Shown: positions 9,275-20,309 of the stretch, one piece after another | How positions within the stretch are numbered: the first letter of the stretch is position 1 | Layout of the letters: each line of letters begins with the position of its first letter | NCBI GenBank assembly: GCA_905221605.1 | Contig: CAJNDS010000413.1 | Coordinates: forward strand, 126,001 to 190,000 | Direction: 5' to 3' | From: Symbiodinium natans | Lineage: Eukaryota > Sar > Dinophyceae > Suessiales > Symbiodiniaceae | Length of the DNA: 64,000 nt | Notes under the pieces: generated by a model | What the model was told of the DNA's origin: nothing | Seen by the model: the letters and a program-made list of their open reading frames with translations, nothing else | Database searches by the model: none | Position numbers and translations under genes: made by a program

Positions 9275-11900
9275 TGTGGAATTCACCTGGCTGTGAGCAC
9301 AGCTCGCATTCTTTGCTGAGGCAAGTCTTTGGCTGATGTCAAGCGACACACGCAATGACCCACAGCTTCGGTGTTTCACGTGATTCTAAGCTGCGAGAGC
9401 AAGCGAACATTGCAAGGAAAAAAGTCAGGAGGGTTTATGTGACCAGACCAGTGAGGCTTGCATGAGGGAGCACGGTGTTCAACGGAAGCACCGACGGATC
9501 ACGGCAGAAGGTGTGGCAAGGACTTGAGTGGACCACATCCACAAAGCTTTTCAGGACCTCGTTACATTTGATGGTGGTGTTGCGGGTTAAGGAAAAGCGG
9601 AGTCTACCATACACTCGCTCGCAAAAGACATATCATCTGCGATCGTCTCCATCCTGGATTTCTTTCTCGCCGACGAGGAAAGGAAGGCAGGTCCTACCAC
9701 AACATCAGCGTCGAGGCCAGGCGGGATCAGGCGGGATCAGGCGGGCATGAGTGATCCGGACGCCAGCCAACGCAACACCCGGGAAGCACAGGGAACTGCC
9801 CTGAGTGTCGTTGAAACACTCAGCTTGCCTCTTGGCACCGCGCCGGCGGCTTGTGGGATAGCAGGTCAGTTCAGTTTGTCCATACATATTGATGGGCAAG
9901 AAACATGTCTCTCATCAGATCTCAGCAGCTAAGTCCTAGCACGCTTGTTTTCGGAGGCTCCGGGCGACATGAACTTTGCGCCAAATCTCAAACGAAAATC
10001 CTCTTGTCGACGTGGCAAATTCGGTCCGTCTCGCCAACACGAACATCGATCTATACCCTCCATGACGCAGGGCTTCTTGGGTGCGCTTGCAAAGGCTTCT
10101 GCTCTGGCCCGAGGCACCAAGGAGTGGAAACTTGTGTATGAAAGTGAGATGTTCAAAAAGGTTTGGCAGGTTTGGTGGGCACGCGTCCAACCAATGCCGC
10201 CCGAACGCCCGCAGTATCCCGCAGTCATTCAGGCCCCGGGCGTTCCCAGAGCCTCTTCCGCTTTGCACGCGAATGAGGCCACACAGAGTCCAGGCTTTCC
10301 AGCCAGAGCCAGAGCCCTTAGAAAAACATTTGGCGGCTTTCATCGCGAAATGAAAATACAAGAAGCAATCTCGAACGAACTGAGCTCGACGTTCTCGCAT
10401 ACTGGACAAGAGCTGCGAAACGGATTATATACCGGTTCAGCACAGGGGGTTTGTCTTTGTTCTTTTTTTGCTGTGTCCCGGCGCGCGCGCGCGGTCAGGT
10501 TTCACAGCTGCAGGCCAGGCCCGCCCTGGCCCATCGCCGCTGAAGTGCAGGGAGTGGCGGCCATGTGCATCGAGGAGGAAAACTTTCGTGGATGCCCTTT
10601 CAGGACAGAGAGCAGTTCCGCCCACCAAGCGCAAGGAGAAGCTCGCTGGGAATCCAGTGCGTCTCCCCAATGCAACGCAAGAACCCAAGCCAGCCGTCCC
10701 GCAACAGAAAGGGCATACCTTGTTGTCTTGAACGCGCGACACTGCTTGCACCTCCTCGCCTGCCTCCTGACTCGTTTGACGTCGCTTGAGGCTTGCGGGA
10801 GACATCCTGGCAAGAGTCCACTGTCTTTGGGCCAAAAGAGGCCTCTTGGGCCGAGACGCGTTGCGAACTCGCAAGCTCTACGCGAAATAGGAAGAGCCGG
10901 ACGAATTCCGATATACTGGCTAGTCTGTGTTCTGCGTATGCCGCTAAGTATGGGTCGGCGGCGCAGCATACACTCACACGCGAGCCCGGTACTCTGGCGA
11001 GTGCTCGCTCTCCGATAGTATTTGGCATTCTGTGGGACTCGACCGCCTGTCAAGTCCGAAAGCTGCGGCAGCTCGGGCTTGGACATTGCCGTGATCTTGG
11101 CAGTTGGAAAAGGTCTCATCTTGGTACGATAACTGGTGTTGCGTCTCTCTTTTGCGTTGCTGGCCGCCACTGTGCACGGCCAATCCGGCATTATGTACGA
11201 AGAAGCTCCTGAACTTCACTAGGAAGTGCCCTTCATGAGCTTCTCGTTCGTGAAAGAGAGACAGCTTTCAAGTTTCTCAGATCCAGATTCGCGATACCTC
11301 TGGCCGGTTGAACTTCAACCCGGGCCGGGTTGAAGATTGAATTGGGGGCTTGGGAGACCTAGTTTGGGGTTCCTCTGAAGATTCCAAAAGAAGTTGGCAG
11401 GAGAATCAGGTGTCGGCTGACATTGAAATCTGCGATTTCAGCCCCGATTGCATTTCCGTCGGGGCATGGTCTGGGCATAAGTGGATTCACGATTCCCTCT
11501 CTCAAACTAGCGGAATCACCCAGATTTCCGTGGCATGCAGTCAGTTTTCGGCACCCTTTCTCCGCGTTTCCACGCCTGTCTCACTTCGTCTCTGTCTGCG
11601 CAAGCAAGCTCCAAGTGAATTGCATTTGTCATTAACGGCCCTGCCCATCCTCCGGAAGAGGCTCAGACTTCAGAAGATCAGCTCTCCGCCTTCTTGTCTG
11701 CGAAAATCTCAGCGGCAGCACTTAAATTCAAGTGACATTGCAGTGGGATTCTGACCCCAAACGCATAAACCCTAAACCCTACACCCGAAACTGGACGTTG
11801 AGCCATAGCAGGGCCTAGCAGGTCCTATGGCAGATACCTGTGCGCCTCACCCGAAGCAAATCAGCACCTTCAAGCTTCCACTACCCACAGAAAGTGCGCC
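9275..11900. other. Unassigned region without telomere-like islands until 11760
   Basis: No known domain was recognised. A tandem GCGGGATCAG duplication occurs at about 9720-9740. Long frames overlap on both strands between 9.9 and 11.2 kb; the longest is listed separately. Confidence 0.5.
9945..11018 (+). CDS. Possible hypothetical protein, long ORF
   Basis: An uninterrupted frame of 357 codons, unusually long for non-repetitive DNA in this window. No domain, signal peptide or transmembrane segment stands out; the composition is Arg/Ala/Ser-rich. The opposite strand also has frames of 140-230 codons over 10437-11191, so base composition alone may explain the length. It is on the strand opposite to all recognised genes. 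Transcript support would decide; I do not assign a function. Confidence 0.22.
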   Translation: MFSEAPGDMNFAPNLKRKSSCRRGKFGPSRQHEHRSIPSMTQGFLGALAKASALARGTKEWKLVYESEMFKKVWQVWWARVQPMPPERPQYPAVIQAPGVPRASSALHANEATQSPGFPARARALRKTFGGFHREMKIQEAISNELSSTFSHTGQELRNGLYTGSAQGVCLCSFFAVSRRARAVRFHSCRPGPPWPIAAEVQGVAAMCIEEENFRGCPFRTESSSAHQAQGEARWESSASPQCNARTQASRPATERAYLVVLNARHCLHLLACLLTRLTSLEACGRHPGKSPLSLGQKRPLGPRRVANSQALREIGRAGRIPIYWLVCVLRMPLSMGRRRSIHSHASPVLWRVLALR

Positions 11901-11904
11901 GCGG

Positions 11905-11965
11905 TTTAGGGTTTAGGGTTTAGGGTTTAGGGTTTAGGGTTTAGGGTTTAGGGTTTAGGGTTTAG
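11905..11965 (+). repeat. Perfect TTTAGGG array, about 8.7 units
   Basis: Uninterrupted TTTAGGG repeats with no sequence variants. Confidence 0.95.
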
Positions 11966-12365
11966 TCTCTTAGGCTTCGATCTGCCAGGCTGCATAAGGA
12001 ACGGGATAGGAGTCCGACATCCTCTTGAAGACGTAGGTGTTGCCCACTTCGTCTTCTTGGACCAAGGTCTCGTCGCTGACGTAGTGCACTGTAACCTTTG
12101 CCGTTCAAGAACCGCCTGAAAAACTTCAAGTTATGGATGTTCCCGTTTGTGTATATATATATATATAAACCAGCTGAACGTACATCTTACCATCTGCCAC
12201 CAGTTATGGCCCCATAGATATCCACATAAAACCGGCAAAAGGTACTGCAGAAAGCGGAGGCACCTCCACCTTGCCGCCATCCTTGAGCTTGAGCGGCTTC
12301 ATGTATCTGTCCTTGTGTCTGTGGGGAGGGGAACATCCCAATCCCTACCAGTGGCTTGTAAAGGG

Positions 12366-12567
12366 TTTGTAACCTAAACCCTAAACCCTAAACCCCAACC
12401 CCTGACCCCTAACCCCTAACCTTTAAACCCTAAACCCTACACCCTAAACCCTAAACCCTAGACCCAGGGATTACAATAGCGGGTACCTTCATCCCCAACA
12501 AGGACTCCCCCAAACCTTAACCCTAAACCCTAAACCCTAAACCCTAAACCCTAAACCCTAAACCCCG
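12366..12567 (-). repeat. CCCTAAA arrays (two blocks)
   Basis: Blocks at 12366-12467 and 12513-12567, with CCCCTAA and CCCTACA variants in the first. Orientation is opposite to the array at 11905. Confidence 0.9.
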
Positions 12568-12702
12568 CCTAGTATAAGGGGAAGAACATCCCAAGGTAGG
12601 AAGTAAAATGAGGCCCCGGGTCCAGCCCCGTGGAGCGGATGGCTTCCCGGCTCTCCGCGGAGCCGTGCCGGGAGGGCACGATCTGGACCTTCCCAGGGGG
12701 GT

Positions 12703-13060
12703 GGTTTAGGGTTTAGGGTTTAGGGTTTAGGGTTTCGGGTTTAGGGTTTAGGGTTGATCTGGACCGGAGATGAGGGTTTTAGGGTTTTAGGGTGGGATGT
12801 GGATTCGGGGTTGTAGGGTGTTAGGATTTTAGGGATTTGGGGTTTCGGGTTTTAGGGTTGGGGGGTTGGGGTTTGGGTTTTGGGGCCCGGTTTGGGATTT
12901 GGGGTTTTGGGGGGTTTGGGCGCTTTGGGCGGTTTGGGGTTTGGGATTTGGGTCTGCATGCTTGGGGTTTGGAGGTTTGAGGGTTTGAGAGTTGGGAGCT
13001 TGAGGGGCTGGGGGTCGGTTTAGGCTTTCTTTGTGAACTGGGTCTTTGATTTGGGGAGCT
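12703..13060 (+). repeat. TTTAGGG array decaying into TTTGGG-rich sequence
   Basis: Starts as clean TTTAGGG (12703-12755) and becomes degenerate GGTTTGGG/GGTTTTGGG sequence towards 13060. Confidence 0.8.
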
Positions 13061-13224
13061 GCGAAGTTCGGGACTTTGAAGGCTTCTCGAAGTCATCTTC
13101 GAGATCAAGACTGACCCTGAAAATAGCCGGTGGACGCGACTAGGATGGTTGGCTTATTGACCTTAATTTTCTGAGGTGTTGGATCACATAGGCGCTCAAG
13201 CTGGATTTTTTTCGGTGTGCTTCC

Positions 13225-13290
13225 CAAAGAACCCTACACCCTGAACCCTGAACCCTAAACCCTGACCCGAAACCCTAAACCCTAAACCGT
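13225..13290 (-). repeat. CCCTAAA array abutting a coding exon
   Basis: CCCTAAA/CCCTGAA units run directly into the last exon of the minus-strand gene at 13282-14002 and supply its stop codon. Confidence 0.9.
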
Positions 13291-14002
13291 GTGGGCCTCG
13301 TTGAAGTCCACGGTGCCCGTGTTGCCTTTGCCGGCCTTGAATGGGCCGGACATCAGTAGCGCGGCGTTCGTCCTCTGGATGCCGTCCATCGTGAAGGCCT
13401 GCAGCCAGTAGTACTTGCCGTCCTGAATCAGGTTGTACCTATACTGATCAACCCTAGCAAAAAACAACTAAAATCTTAGCTGATTCTTAGGGATTCTAGT
13501 GCCCAAAAACAAAAATTGTTCCCAAAAATCACTAAGTGTTTCTTAAGAAATCTAGCGCCCAAAATTTAAAACGATCTTCCCAAAAATCACTCTAAGGCAC
13601 TGCCTGTAGAATTCGACCATTGTGTTCGGCAGCTGGTCGCAAACCAACTTTAGAAGAGTCTTCTTCGTGGGGCCGAGGCTGCCAGAGTCCCAGGTGACCT
13701 GCCAGTCACCCTCGATCTCCTTCATGGCGCTCTTGCCTTTTTTTTTCAGCTCTTGGAACCCTAGAAAAAGGTTGAATTAATTTTACTGAATTTCAAGCAA
13801 TTTTAATTAACTTAAATATTTTTAAACTGCTTCTCTTAGGACCAAAAAAATAAGAATGCTTCCCAAGTATCACGAAGTTGCCAGGGTCCGGGAGACCCTC
13901 GATCGCCTTCTGGATCCTGTCCTTGTTCCCGCCTTTGATGGCAGACTGGAGGCTCTCTTCCTCGGCACCTGCCTTCATGATGACCTCAGCTGCAACGCAC
14001 AA
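13282..14002 (-). CDS. Three-exon gene, possibly PAP/fibrillin-like (partial)
   Basis: Three coding blocks read in order on the minus strand. Exon 1 (about 13870-14002) has SAIKGGNKDRIQKAIEGLPD. Exon 2 (about 13601-13760) has KEIEGDWQVTWDSGSLGPTK. Exon 3 (13282-13453) has LIQDGKYYWLQAFTMDG and LLMSGPFKAGKGNTG, ending at TAG 13282-13284. Splicing exon 2 to exon 3 with a GT donor at 13600 and an AG acceptor ending at 13454 keeps the frame; the exon 1-2 junction could not be fixed. The G-x-W-x-x-x-W/Y-T-S-like block and GPFKAGKGNTGTV are loosely reminiscent of plastid lipid-associated (PAP/fibrillin) proteins, but this is a weak match. The N-terminus lies further upstream and was not found. Both introns contain AT-rich repeats shared with other places in the window. 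The stop codon falls in a TTTAGGG unit. Confidence 0.55.
13454..13600 (-). mobile_element. AT-rich repeat filling an intron (family IV)
   Basis: The inferred 147-bp GT-AG intron contains two imperfect copies of a block with CCCAAAAA...AAAATCACT(N)TAAG. Related sequence occurs at 13761-13870, 37357-37440 and 41457-41538, the last being an intron of the kinase gene. Confidence 0.5.
13761..13870 (-). mobile_element. AT-rich repeat in an intron (family IV)
   Basis: Ends with CTAG just before exon 2 (minus strand) and begins with GTGATACTTGGG, which resembles GGGATACTTGGGGGG in the copy at 37357-37440. The exact donor is unresolved. Confidence 0.4.
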
Positions 14003-14174
14003 GGCTTCCCTTCAAGGACATCTTTTTTCTTGGAGGATGCTATGTAGAAACGCCCTGATGTGGCAAATGAGGCGGCCACATGTACCGTCCTGGCACCAGG
14101 CCGGTGGCCAGTAAAGAGGCTTGAGGCCTGTGGCAAAGGGCATAGGGCAACCCCATAAACTGCAAAAGCAAATC

Positions 14175-14282
14175 CCTACTTGGAGGTTCATGGGTACGAA
14201 GTAGGAGGGTTCGAAGTTGGGTAACTGTGGTACGAATCTTAGCTACTGGTACTTTTAACTTTTTAACCTACCTTAAGTAGCC
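14175..14282. mobile_element. Short interspersed element, family II
   Basis: Begins CCTACTTGGAGGTTCATGGG and ends with CTACCTTAAGTAG. The same start occurs at 19258 and 24248, and the GGAGGTTCATGGGTACTT core at 36509. Confidence 0.6.
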
Positions 14283-14289
14283 TGGATCC

Positions 14290-14560
14290 CCCAAGTGACC
14301 CTAAACCCTAACTAACCCCTAAACACAGCTCAGCAAAATGGAGCGCACCTGGCCCTGCGTTGGAAAATCTCCTTGAAAGTCGCCGTGGGCCGAGTTGACA
14401 AGGCCGCCAAGGAAGCCTCGCGCACGTGGTGCCGTCAGGAGGAACTTTGCACACCACTCTTCACATGCCTAAACCCCATAAAACCTAAACCCTACAAACC
14501 CTAAACCCTATAAACCCTATAAACCCTAAACCCCCCTATAAACCCTAAAACCCTGAACCC
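14290..14560 (-). repeat. Degenerate CCCTAAA arrays
   Basis: Short CCCTAAC and CCCTAAA blocks at about 14300-14325 and 14469-14558; the second includes CCCTATAAA variants. Confidence 0.75.
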
Positions 14561-16138
14561 TTGCCTCTGGAGGCATGGAGTCCCACAACCACTGCCACGA
14601 CGGCGAGCACGGCGCGCCGCGGCGCCGGGCGAGCCATGGTGCTCGGAGGTCGTCGGGCACTTTAAGTGGGGGAAATGGCTCGTCAACCCTTCGAGTCTTC
14701 GGCAGTCGGCAAAACAAGCGAAGTTTCTTCTCCAAGCGCCAGACAGAGAGATGTGTCCGAAGACCACTGGTAGCGTCCTAGGAAGCATTCCTGAGCATCC
14801 CTGAAATGTGTCTAGTTGTAGAGCACTACGTGCAATCACCCTCCTTCATGGCTGGGAGTAAACAGCAAGAATAGATGCTAGAATCCTCTTCTTCTTCGAA
14901 AGAGGGGAGGGGGGGATCGGGCTGGTTACTGAGAGCTCATCCGTCACCTGTTGGTTTGCTTTTTCCACTGCCGCCTCGCTCACCAGCAATTTTATCCAGC
15001 AAGCTCTGTGAGACAATCGCGCATGAACATTATCACGCGCTGCATGCGAATGAGGCAGGGAAGATACACGCAGATTGATAAGACCGGAGACGTGAGATTA
15101 CTCGGGGCCTCAGCACAAGTAGTGTCTTTGCAGGGTACCAGGGGTTCTTCACGGCTTAGGGATTCACGGACTTCACGGCTCCCTGATGACTCCATGCTGC
15201 TCATGCCCCGAAGCGAGGGGCGCTCGGCCCCAGTCCGGAAGTCCTGACACGCGATGCATTATTCGGGCGAGTTGCAGTCGCAGCCTACACCAATCAACAG
15301 CCCTTCTTGCAAGGTCAGTATGGCCTTTCTCTCGGTTAGGAAGTACATACGTGTACTCATCATGACGCCCAGCCGGACTCTCACCCTGAGACTCCCATGT
15401 CTCTCCTCTTTGGTGTTGTTTTCGGTTTTTTCTTTTCGGCAATCTGCTTTGGAGAGCCCTCAGCCACAAACTGAAGCCCCAAAAGGAGCTACCCATTACA
15501 ATTGAGAAATTTCTTTGTTGAAGACAAAACCGTCATCATCGGACGATACCCACATGTGTATATATATATATATACATATTCAAAGAGAGAGAAAGAAAGA
15601 GAGAGTGAGAGAGAGGCAGAGAGAGGGGGAGAGAGGGAGAGAGAGGGAGAGAGAGAGGGAGAGAGACAGGGAGTTGCATAAACGTACCCTATCGTTACTG
15701 CCGCAACTGTTGCTATCTTTGAGCCCCCCGGGGCGCACCGCAGCAGCACACGCGCGGCGCGCTGCAGAGCCAGTCGCCGCTCAGATCCCTGCGGCGGTCG
15801 CCGCTGAGGCCTTGGCTTTTGAGGCGGGGCTCCGGAGGAATGTTATATGTATACGCACATGATAAAGACTAAATTCATATATATGATTTATATATATATA
15901 TATATATATATATTACATACATATATGGGTGCTTAGAAAAGTAGAAAAAACAAGCAAATATGTGCACATATGTGCGTGTGCATGCATGTATGCATGCATG
16001 CACGTCTGGTCTGTATGTATACGTATGAATACAACAGCAGAAAGGTTAAGCTTTCGGACTTAGGGGATGCCTTGGGTGTTGGCCCAACGCCTGCTTCGAC
16101 TCAGAGGAAGCTGTTGCTCCAGGATTCTGAACAAACAC
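14561..16138. other. No recognised gene; simple repeats
   Basis: Holds a GAGA-rich purine microsatellite (about 15581-15673), TA runs (15559-15573, 15889-15912) and a purine/pyrimidine alternating stretch (about 15961-16015). ORFs here are short and unrecognised. Confidence 0.5.
15581..15673 (+). repeat. GA-rich microsatellite
   Basis: Pure purine AGAG/GGGAGAGA sequence, similar in unit to the longer array at 43793-43903. Confidence 0.85.
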
Positions 16139-16195
16139 TACACCAAACCCTAAACCCTAAACTCTAAACCCTCAACCCTAAACCCTAAACCCTAT
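16139..16195 (-). repeat. CCCTAAA array
   Basis: About eight units with CTCTAAA and CCTCAA variants. Confidence 0.9.
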
Positions 16196-16685
16196 TGTAT
16201 TGGACTATCCCCGGGGTCGACAACAACAGTGCGGCTTTCTGATTTCAAAACAGCGCGCAAGGAAAGCTGCTTTGCAGGTGCCGATCTGCTGTGGGGCACG
16301 ATTCGATGGTGGAGAAAACATGAAACCGAAAATGCCATACCATCTTGGCACCCAAACACCCGACTCACGGAAGCCAAGCACAGCTGTGCCGGAACCTATT
16401 TATGTCCCCGGAATCATTGTGTGGCCCGCCCTGCCATGATCACCTCATGGCGGCAGTTCCGTGAGTTAGGGTCCCTTTTTAACGCACCTGTTGCAGTACG
16501 GACCCCTGTACCCCAAAAAGGGAACCGCCTCGCTCACCTCCCCCGCCCCCCTCACCCCACCACGCGTGGAAGGTCCTACTCTAAGTGAATAACCACATCG
16601 CTTGAAGCGGCTGCGCGTCTTCCTCTCACTGTGACCCCGACGCTTGCGACCGGCAAGGACAGGAGATTTGAACTCGACTAAGTCC

Positions 16686-16795
16686 TACAATAGTGGCCTT
16701 GATAATTAGAATAGGGTTTTCGGGGTATTAAGGTAGAATTACAAGGGACCACGGCATACGATTAGCAATTATTCCGACCCCTATATTACACCAGA
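16686..16795 (+). mobile_element. Short interspersed element, family III
   Basis: Shares GGCCTTGATAATTAGAATAG, GGGTTTT, GTAGAATT and AAGGGACCA in the same order with 31904-32003 (about 100 bp). Outside it is telomere-like or unique sequence. Confidence 0.6.
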
Positions 16796-16821
16796 GGGTT
16801 CAGGGTTTGGACTCTAAACTG

Positions 16822-17010
16822 CAATAAACCCTAAACCCTAAACCGTAAACTGCCCTAAACCCTAAACCCTAAACCCTAAACCCTAAACCGAGTAGCAATG
16901 CGGTCGACGCAGAGCTGACACTTGCAGCGCTGTCGGCGGTCGTCCTCCTTTGGAAGGTGGCAGTTTGGGGCCCTTAACGCTCCCGCAACCCTAAACCCTA
17001 AACCCTGAAC
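16822..17010 (-). repeat. CCCTAAA arrays
   Basis: Blocks at about 16822-16890 and 16985-17015, interrupted by about 95 bp of unique sequence. Confidence 0.85.
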
Positions 17011-17015
17011 CCTAC

Positions 17016-18235
17016 AAGGAACAGCCCCATAATGGGGCTGCGCAAGGTTGAGAACTTCTTTGGGGACCGCTTGGTAAGGAATCCAACTTTTTCAGAATAC
17101 GTTTGCACAGGGCATCTCGAAGGGACCGCGCGCAATGACTATGAATCCCCCCAAGGCCCTAGCGCCCTAAACCCAGAAAAAAGCATCTGCGGCCTGGTGC
17201 TCGACGTTCCCGGGGGCTCCTGACTAGGCAAAGGAGGCGGGTGTTCACACCCTCAACCCCCTGAGCCCCTAAGGCAGCAACAAGTGCAAAAGGCACGCGA
17301 GTTGGCGTTGGGATTACAAGGCTTGTGCACTACATGAATACAGGGTTTTACATATTGCAGGCATAGCGTGAAAAAATGTACATGCCAAATAATGACTACT
17401 GGGTCTCACATCGTGGCATCGCCAACATGGCTTAGGTGTCGGGCTGTCTGATACACGGGGGGGCTGTGAAGAAGGTTGCTTATGAGAGGCGGCGTAGACG
17501 TAGTGTAGTGTAGTGCATTGCTCAGGCTTTTGTAGGCTTTTGGATGGGTTTGCGATTTTGTGCCTTGGACCCATCCTGCCGATCTCATCGCTCAGGTTCG
17601 CCGCAGCTGAGGTCAGCCAATCCAGCCGAGACGAGATCTGGAACCCTTTAGGCATGGAACCAGCAACACAAAAATCTTAATTAACCTCAATAAGGACACC
17701 CGATTGCTCCAACTGCAAAACTCTCCTGCAATTCATGCGGTCAGTTCTCTGCATACGATCAGGCTTCTGGCGTGTCCGCGTTCCCCCGCCCCTTCCCAAG
17801 AAGGGGGGGTGGGGGGGGCGGAGCGCCTGATCACATTTCGGGGTCCCTTTTGAGGCTCCCTTGTGCTATACGTTCCCTTTTTGCTCCTTGGAGTCACGCG
17901 CTGACTTCTCAGGGCCTTTTTCAGGAGCGTCACCTGGCAGGAGGCAGTATTCAATACGACCGGCAAGGCCCCGAGAGCCGAATACCATGCCCCTTAAGCA
18001 ATACTTCACCTCTGAGCTCTGGAAGGATATGTACATGTGCATATATGAGACATACCACGAACGAAGGGTGCAAACATAGCAATGTATGAATAAATGCAAT
18101 ATATAGCTGCATCCTCCCAAAGTAAGAGCTTTCTGGAGCCTCTTTGGCGCAGCCCTCGGGGCCTAAAAAATGCCGGGGGTTTCGGGCTTCTTGGGCTTAG
18201 CGGGAGCCCTATGCCCAATCAGCCATAAACTACAC
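17016..18235. other. No recognised gene
   Basis: Unique sequence with several ORFs of 60-115 codons on both strands, none recognisable. No clear repeat or element ends seen. Confidence 0.45.
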
Positions 18236-18535
18236 ATCCTAAACCCCCATGTTTCTGCCCTACACCTCGAGACACTGAACCCTACAACCGAAAACCTGAG
18301 CCCTGAAATTTCCCAAACCCCAACCTCCAAACCCCAAACCCTAAATCCTAAACCCAAACCCCTAAATCCTCAACCCTGAAGCCTTTTCCTGCACAGGGCC
18401 TCCGACAGGCCCCAGGCTGGCGCTGCGCCGCGCCAGCTGCGCACAGAGCTCCTGTCCACAGGCGGACGTCAGGGGCTTTCGGGCTTTAGGGCTCATAGGG
18501 TTTAGGGTTCAGGGTTCAGGGTTTAGGGCTTAAGG
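18236..18535. repeat. Telomere-like arrays in opposite orientations
   Basis: CCCTAAA-like units at 18236-18380 and TTTAGGG-like units at about 18485-18535, pointing towards each other across about 100 bp of unique sequence. Confidence 0.75.
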
Positions 18536-19257
18536 ATGTGGAGGCTTTGGAGCTTTATGGATTTAATCAAAAAAATGACAATAGAAAAGTATGGGCTCCT
18601 CCATCTGTTGCCGCACTTGCCCCACCTCGCGCGAGCGGCTAGGGTTTAGGGATCAGGGACCGAGGCCAGCAACCCTGCGTCCAGACACTCACACCGTCTC
18701 CAACACCCAAAGCTCGCCTCCTCCGCCGTCCTGGCCAAGAGGGACGGATGTGGACAGCGACACTTCACCTTCAATGTTTGGGGTCTAAGCCTTCAGAGCT
18801 GCAGCATATCGAGTCGCAAAACCTTGACTTTGTCCACCCCAATGCCCAAGTCCTGTTCCCCAAATTGCCTTCCGATCCCGCCCTCCCCCCCCCACCCCAA
18901 CTCCTGGAGATGCTGCCAAGAGCCTGCCCATGCTTTGAGAGGGACCGGGTTTTGGCTTTGGGGGTTTCGTGGTTTTGGGGGATTAGGGGATTAGGGGCTT
19001 AGATTTTGGGGTTTGGGGTTTGGGGGTTCAGGGCTTGGACCGTTGAACCTAACTCACTTTGCCCCACCCTCCCATCCGCAGTCTCGGGTACGGCAGGATG
19101 GGGCTCTCTTGAATCGGGCCAGGGATGCGAACAATACCAAGGCGAGTACAGATGTGAGCTACTCCGTTTCTTTGACATTGCTGCGCCCGTCAGGCAGTCA
19201 AGCTAGGTGCTGACCAACTCAAGCGGGAGGACCTTGCACACCCTAAACCCTCAACCC

Positions 19258-19378
19258 TACTTGGAGGTTCAGGGGTACATACAAGTAGGCTTACAAGTTA
19301 CTTTGGCTACAGCCTGATTTGGGGTACTTATAACCCTGCTTTTTACGTACCCATGGACCTTAAAGTAGAGTCGGCCAG
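19258..19378. mobile_element. Short interspersed element with inverted ends, family II
   Basis: The left end CTACTTGGAGGTTCAGGGGT is an imperfect inverted repeat of the right end GTACCCATGGACCTTAAAGT. About 120 bp long. Confidence 0.65.
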
Positions 19379-19499
19379 TGAGAGGCTGCGAGCCACAGCG
19401 CTTACAGTGGCTTACAACGCCTCCACAAACAAAACGCTCCTTCCAAATCGCTGACCCATCTAAACCTATTCAAACAACACAGCCCTGAACTTGTTTGAT

Positions 19500-19880
19500 C
19501 CCTATAACCTTGAGCCCTGAACCCTAAACCCAACTCGACCCCAAAACCCCAAAGCCTTCATCAACAAAACAACTCCAAACCTCCGATAGGCCAAAGCCCT
19601 CAGCCCTCGAACCCTGGACCCGAAAGCATTACAACCCCGAAGCCCCCAATACCTCCAGCCCGAAAGCCTTCAGCCAAGACTTGTAAACCCCCAAAACCCT
19701 ACACCCTAAACCAAAAAACCCCAAACCCTAAACCCCAAAAACCCAAACCCTAAACCCTGAACCCTGAACCCTAAACCCTAAACCCTAAACCCCCATATAA
19801 ACCCTGAAGCCTGAACCCTAAACCCTAAACCCTAAAACCCCAAACCCCCAAGCACCCAAGCCCTCAACCCTCAACCCATC
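19500..19880 (-). repeat. Degenerate CCCTAAA / CCCCAAA region
   Basis: Mixed CCCTAAA, CCCCAAA, CCCGAAG and CCCTGAA units, most regular at 19690-19840. Confidence 0.8.
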
Positions 19881-19954
19881 CCAAGAGGCCTCGACCTGCT
19901 CCGCCGCCTCCCCCACCTCTTGGGCCGCCTTCCGTGGCAAGGAAGTGGTAAGGT

Positions 19955-20095
19955 TTCGGGTTTAGGGTGTAGGGTGTAGGGTTTAGGGTATAGGGTATAG
20001 GGTGTCGGGTATAGGGTTTGGGGTTTGGGGTTTGGGGTTTGGGGTTTGGGGTTTGGGGTTTGGGGTTTGGGGTTTGGGGTTTGGGGCTTAGAGGT
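19955..20095 (+). repeat. TTTAGGG variants followed by a TTTGGGG run
   Basis: GTAGGG, TATAGGG and TTTAGGG variants (19955-20015) precede about ten nearly perfect TTTGGGG units (20016-20086). Confidence 0.9.
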
Positions 20096-20309
20096 TTATA
20101 CGGGCTTTGTCAGGCGGGGTTGGTTTCGGGCTTTCATTTCCTGGGCTTCTTTGGGCTTTGACGTTTAGGGCGTTAGGGTTGTAGGGTAGAGGGTCGATGT
20201 CCTTTGCTACAGTCGTTTGGAGTCTGGAGAGTGTCGGGTACGAGCAGAGTACCCAGAACCACCCGAGTACCTTCAAAGCCCTAAATGACACCTCACTAGC
20301 CGGATCCGC

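Noticed and set aside
16655-16690. tRNA-like T-arm (GAGTTCAAATCTC on the minus strand)
   Set aside because: No complementary acceptor stem, D-arm or anticodon arm could be drawn upstream.
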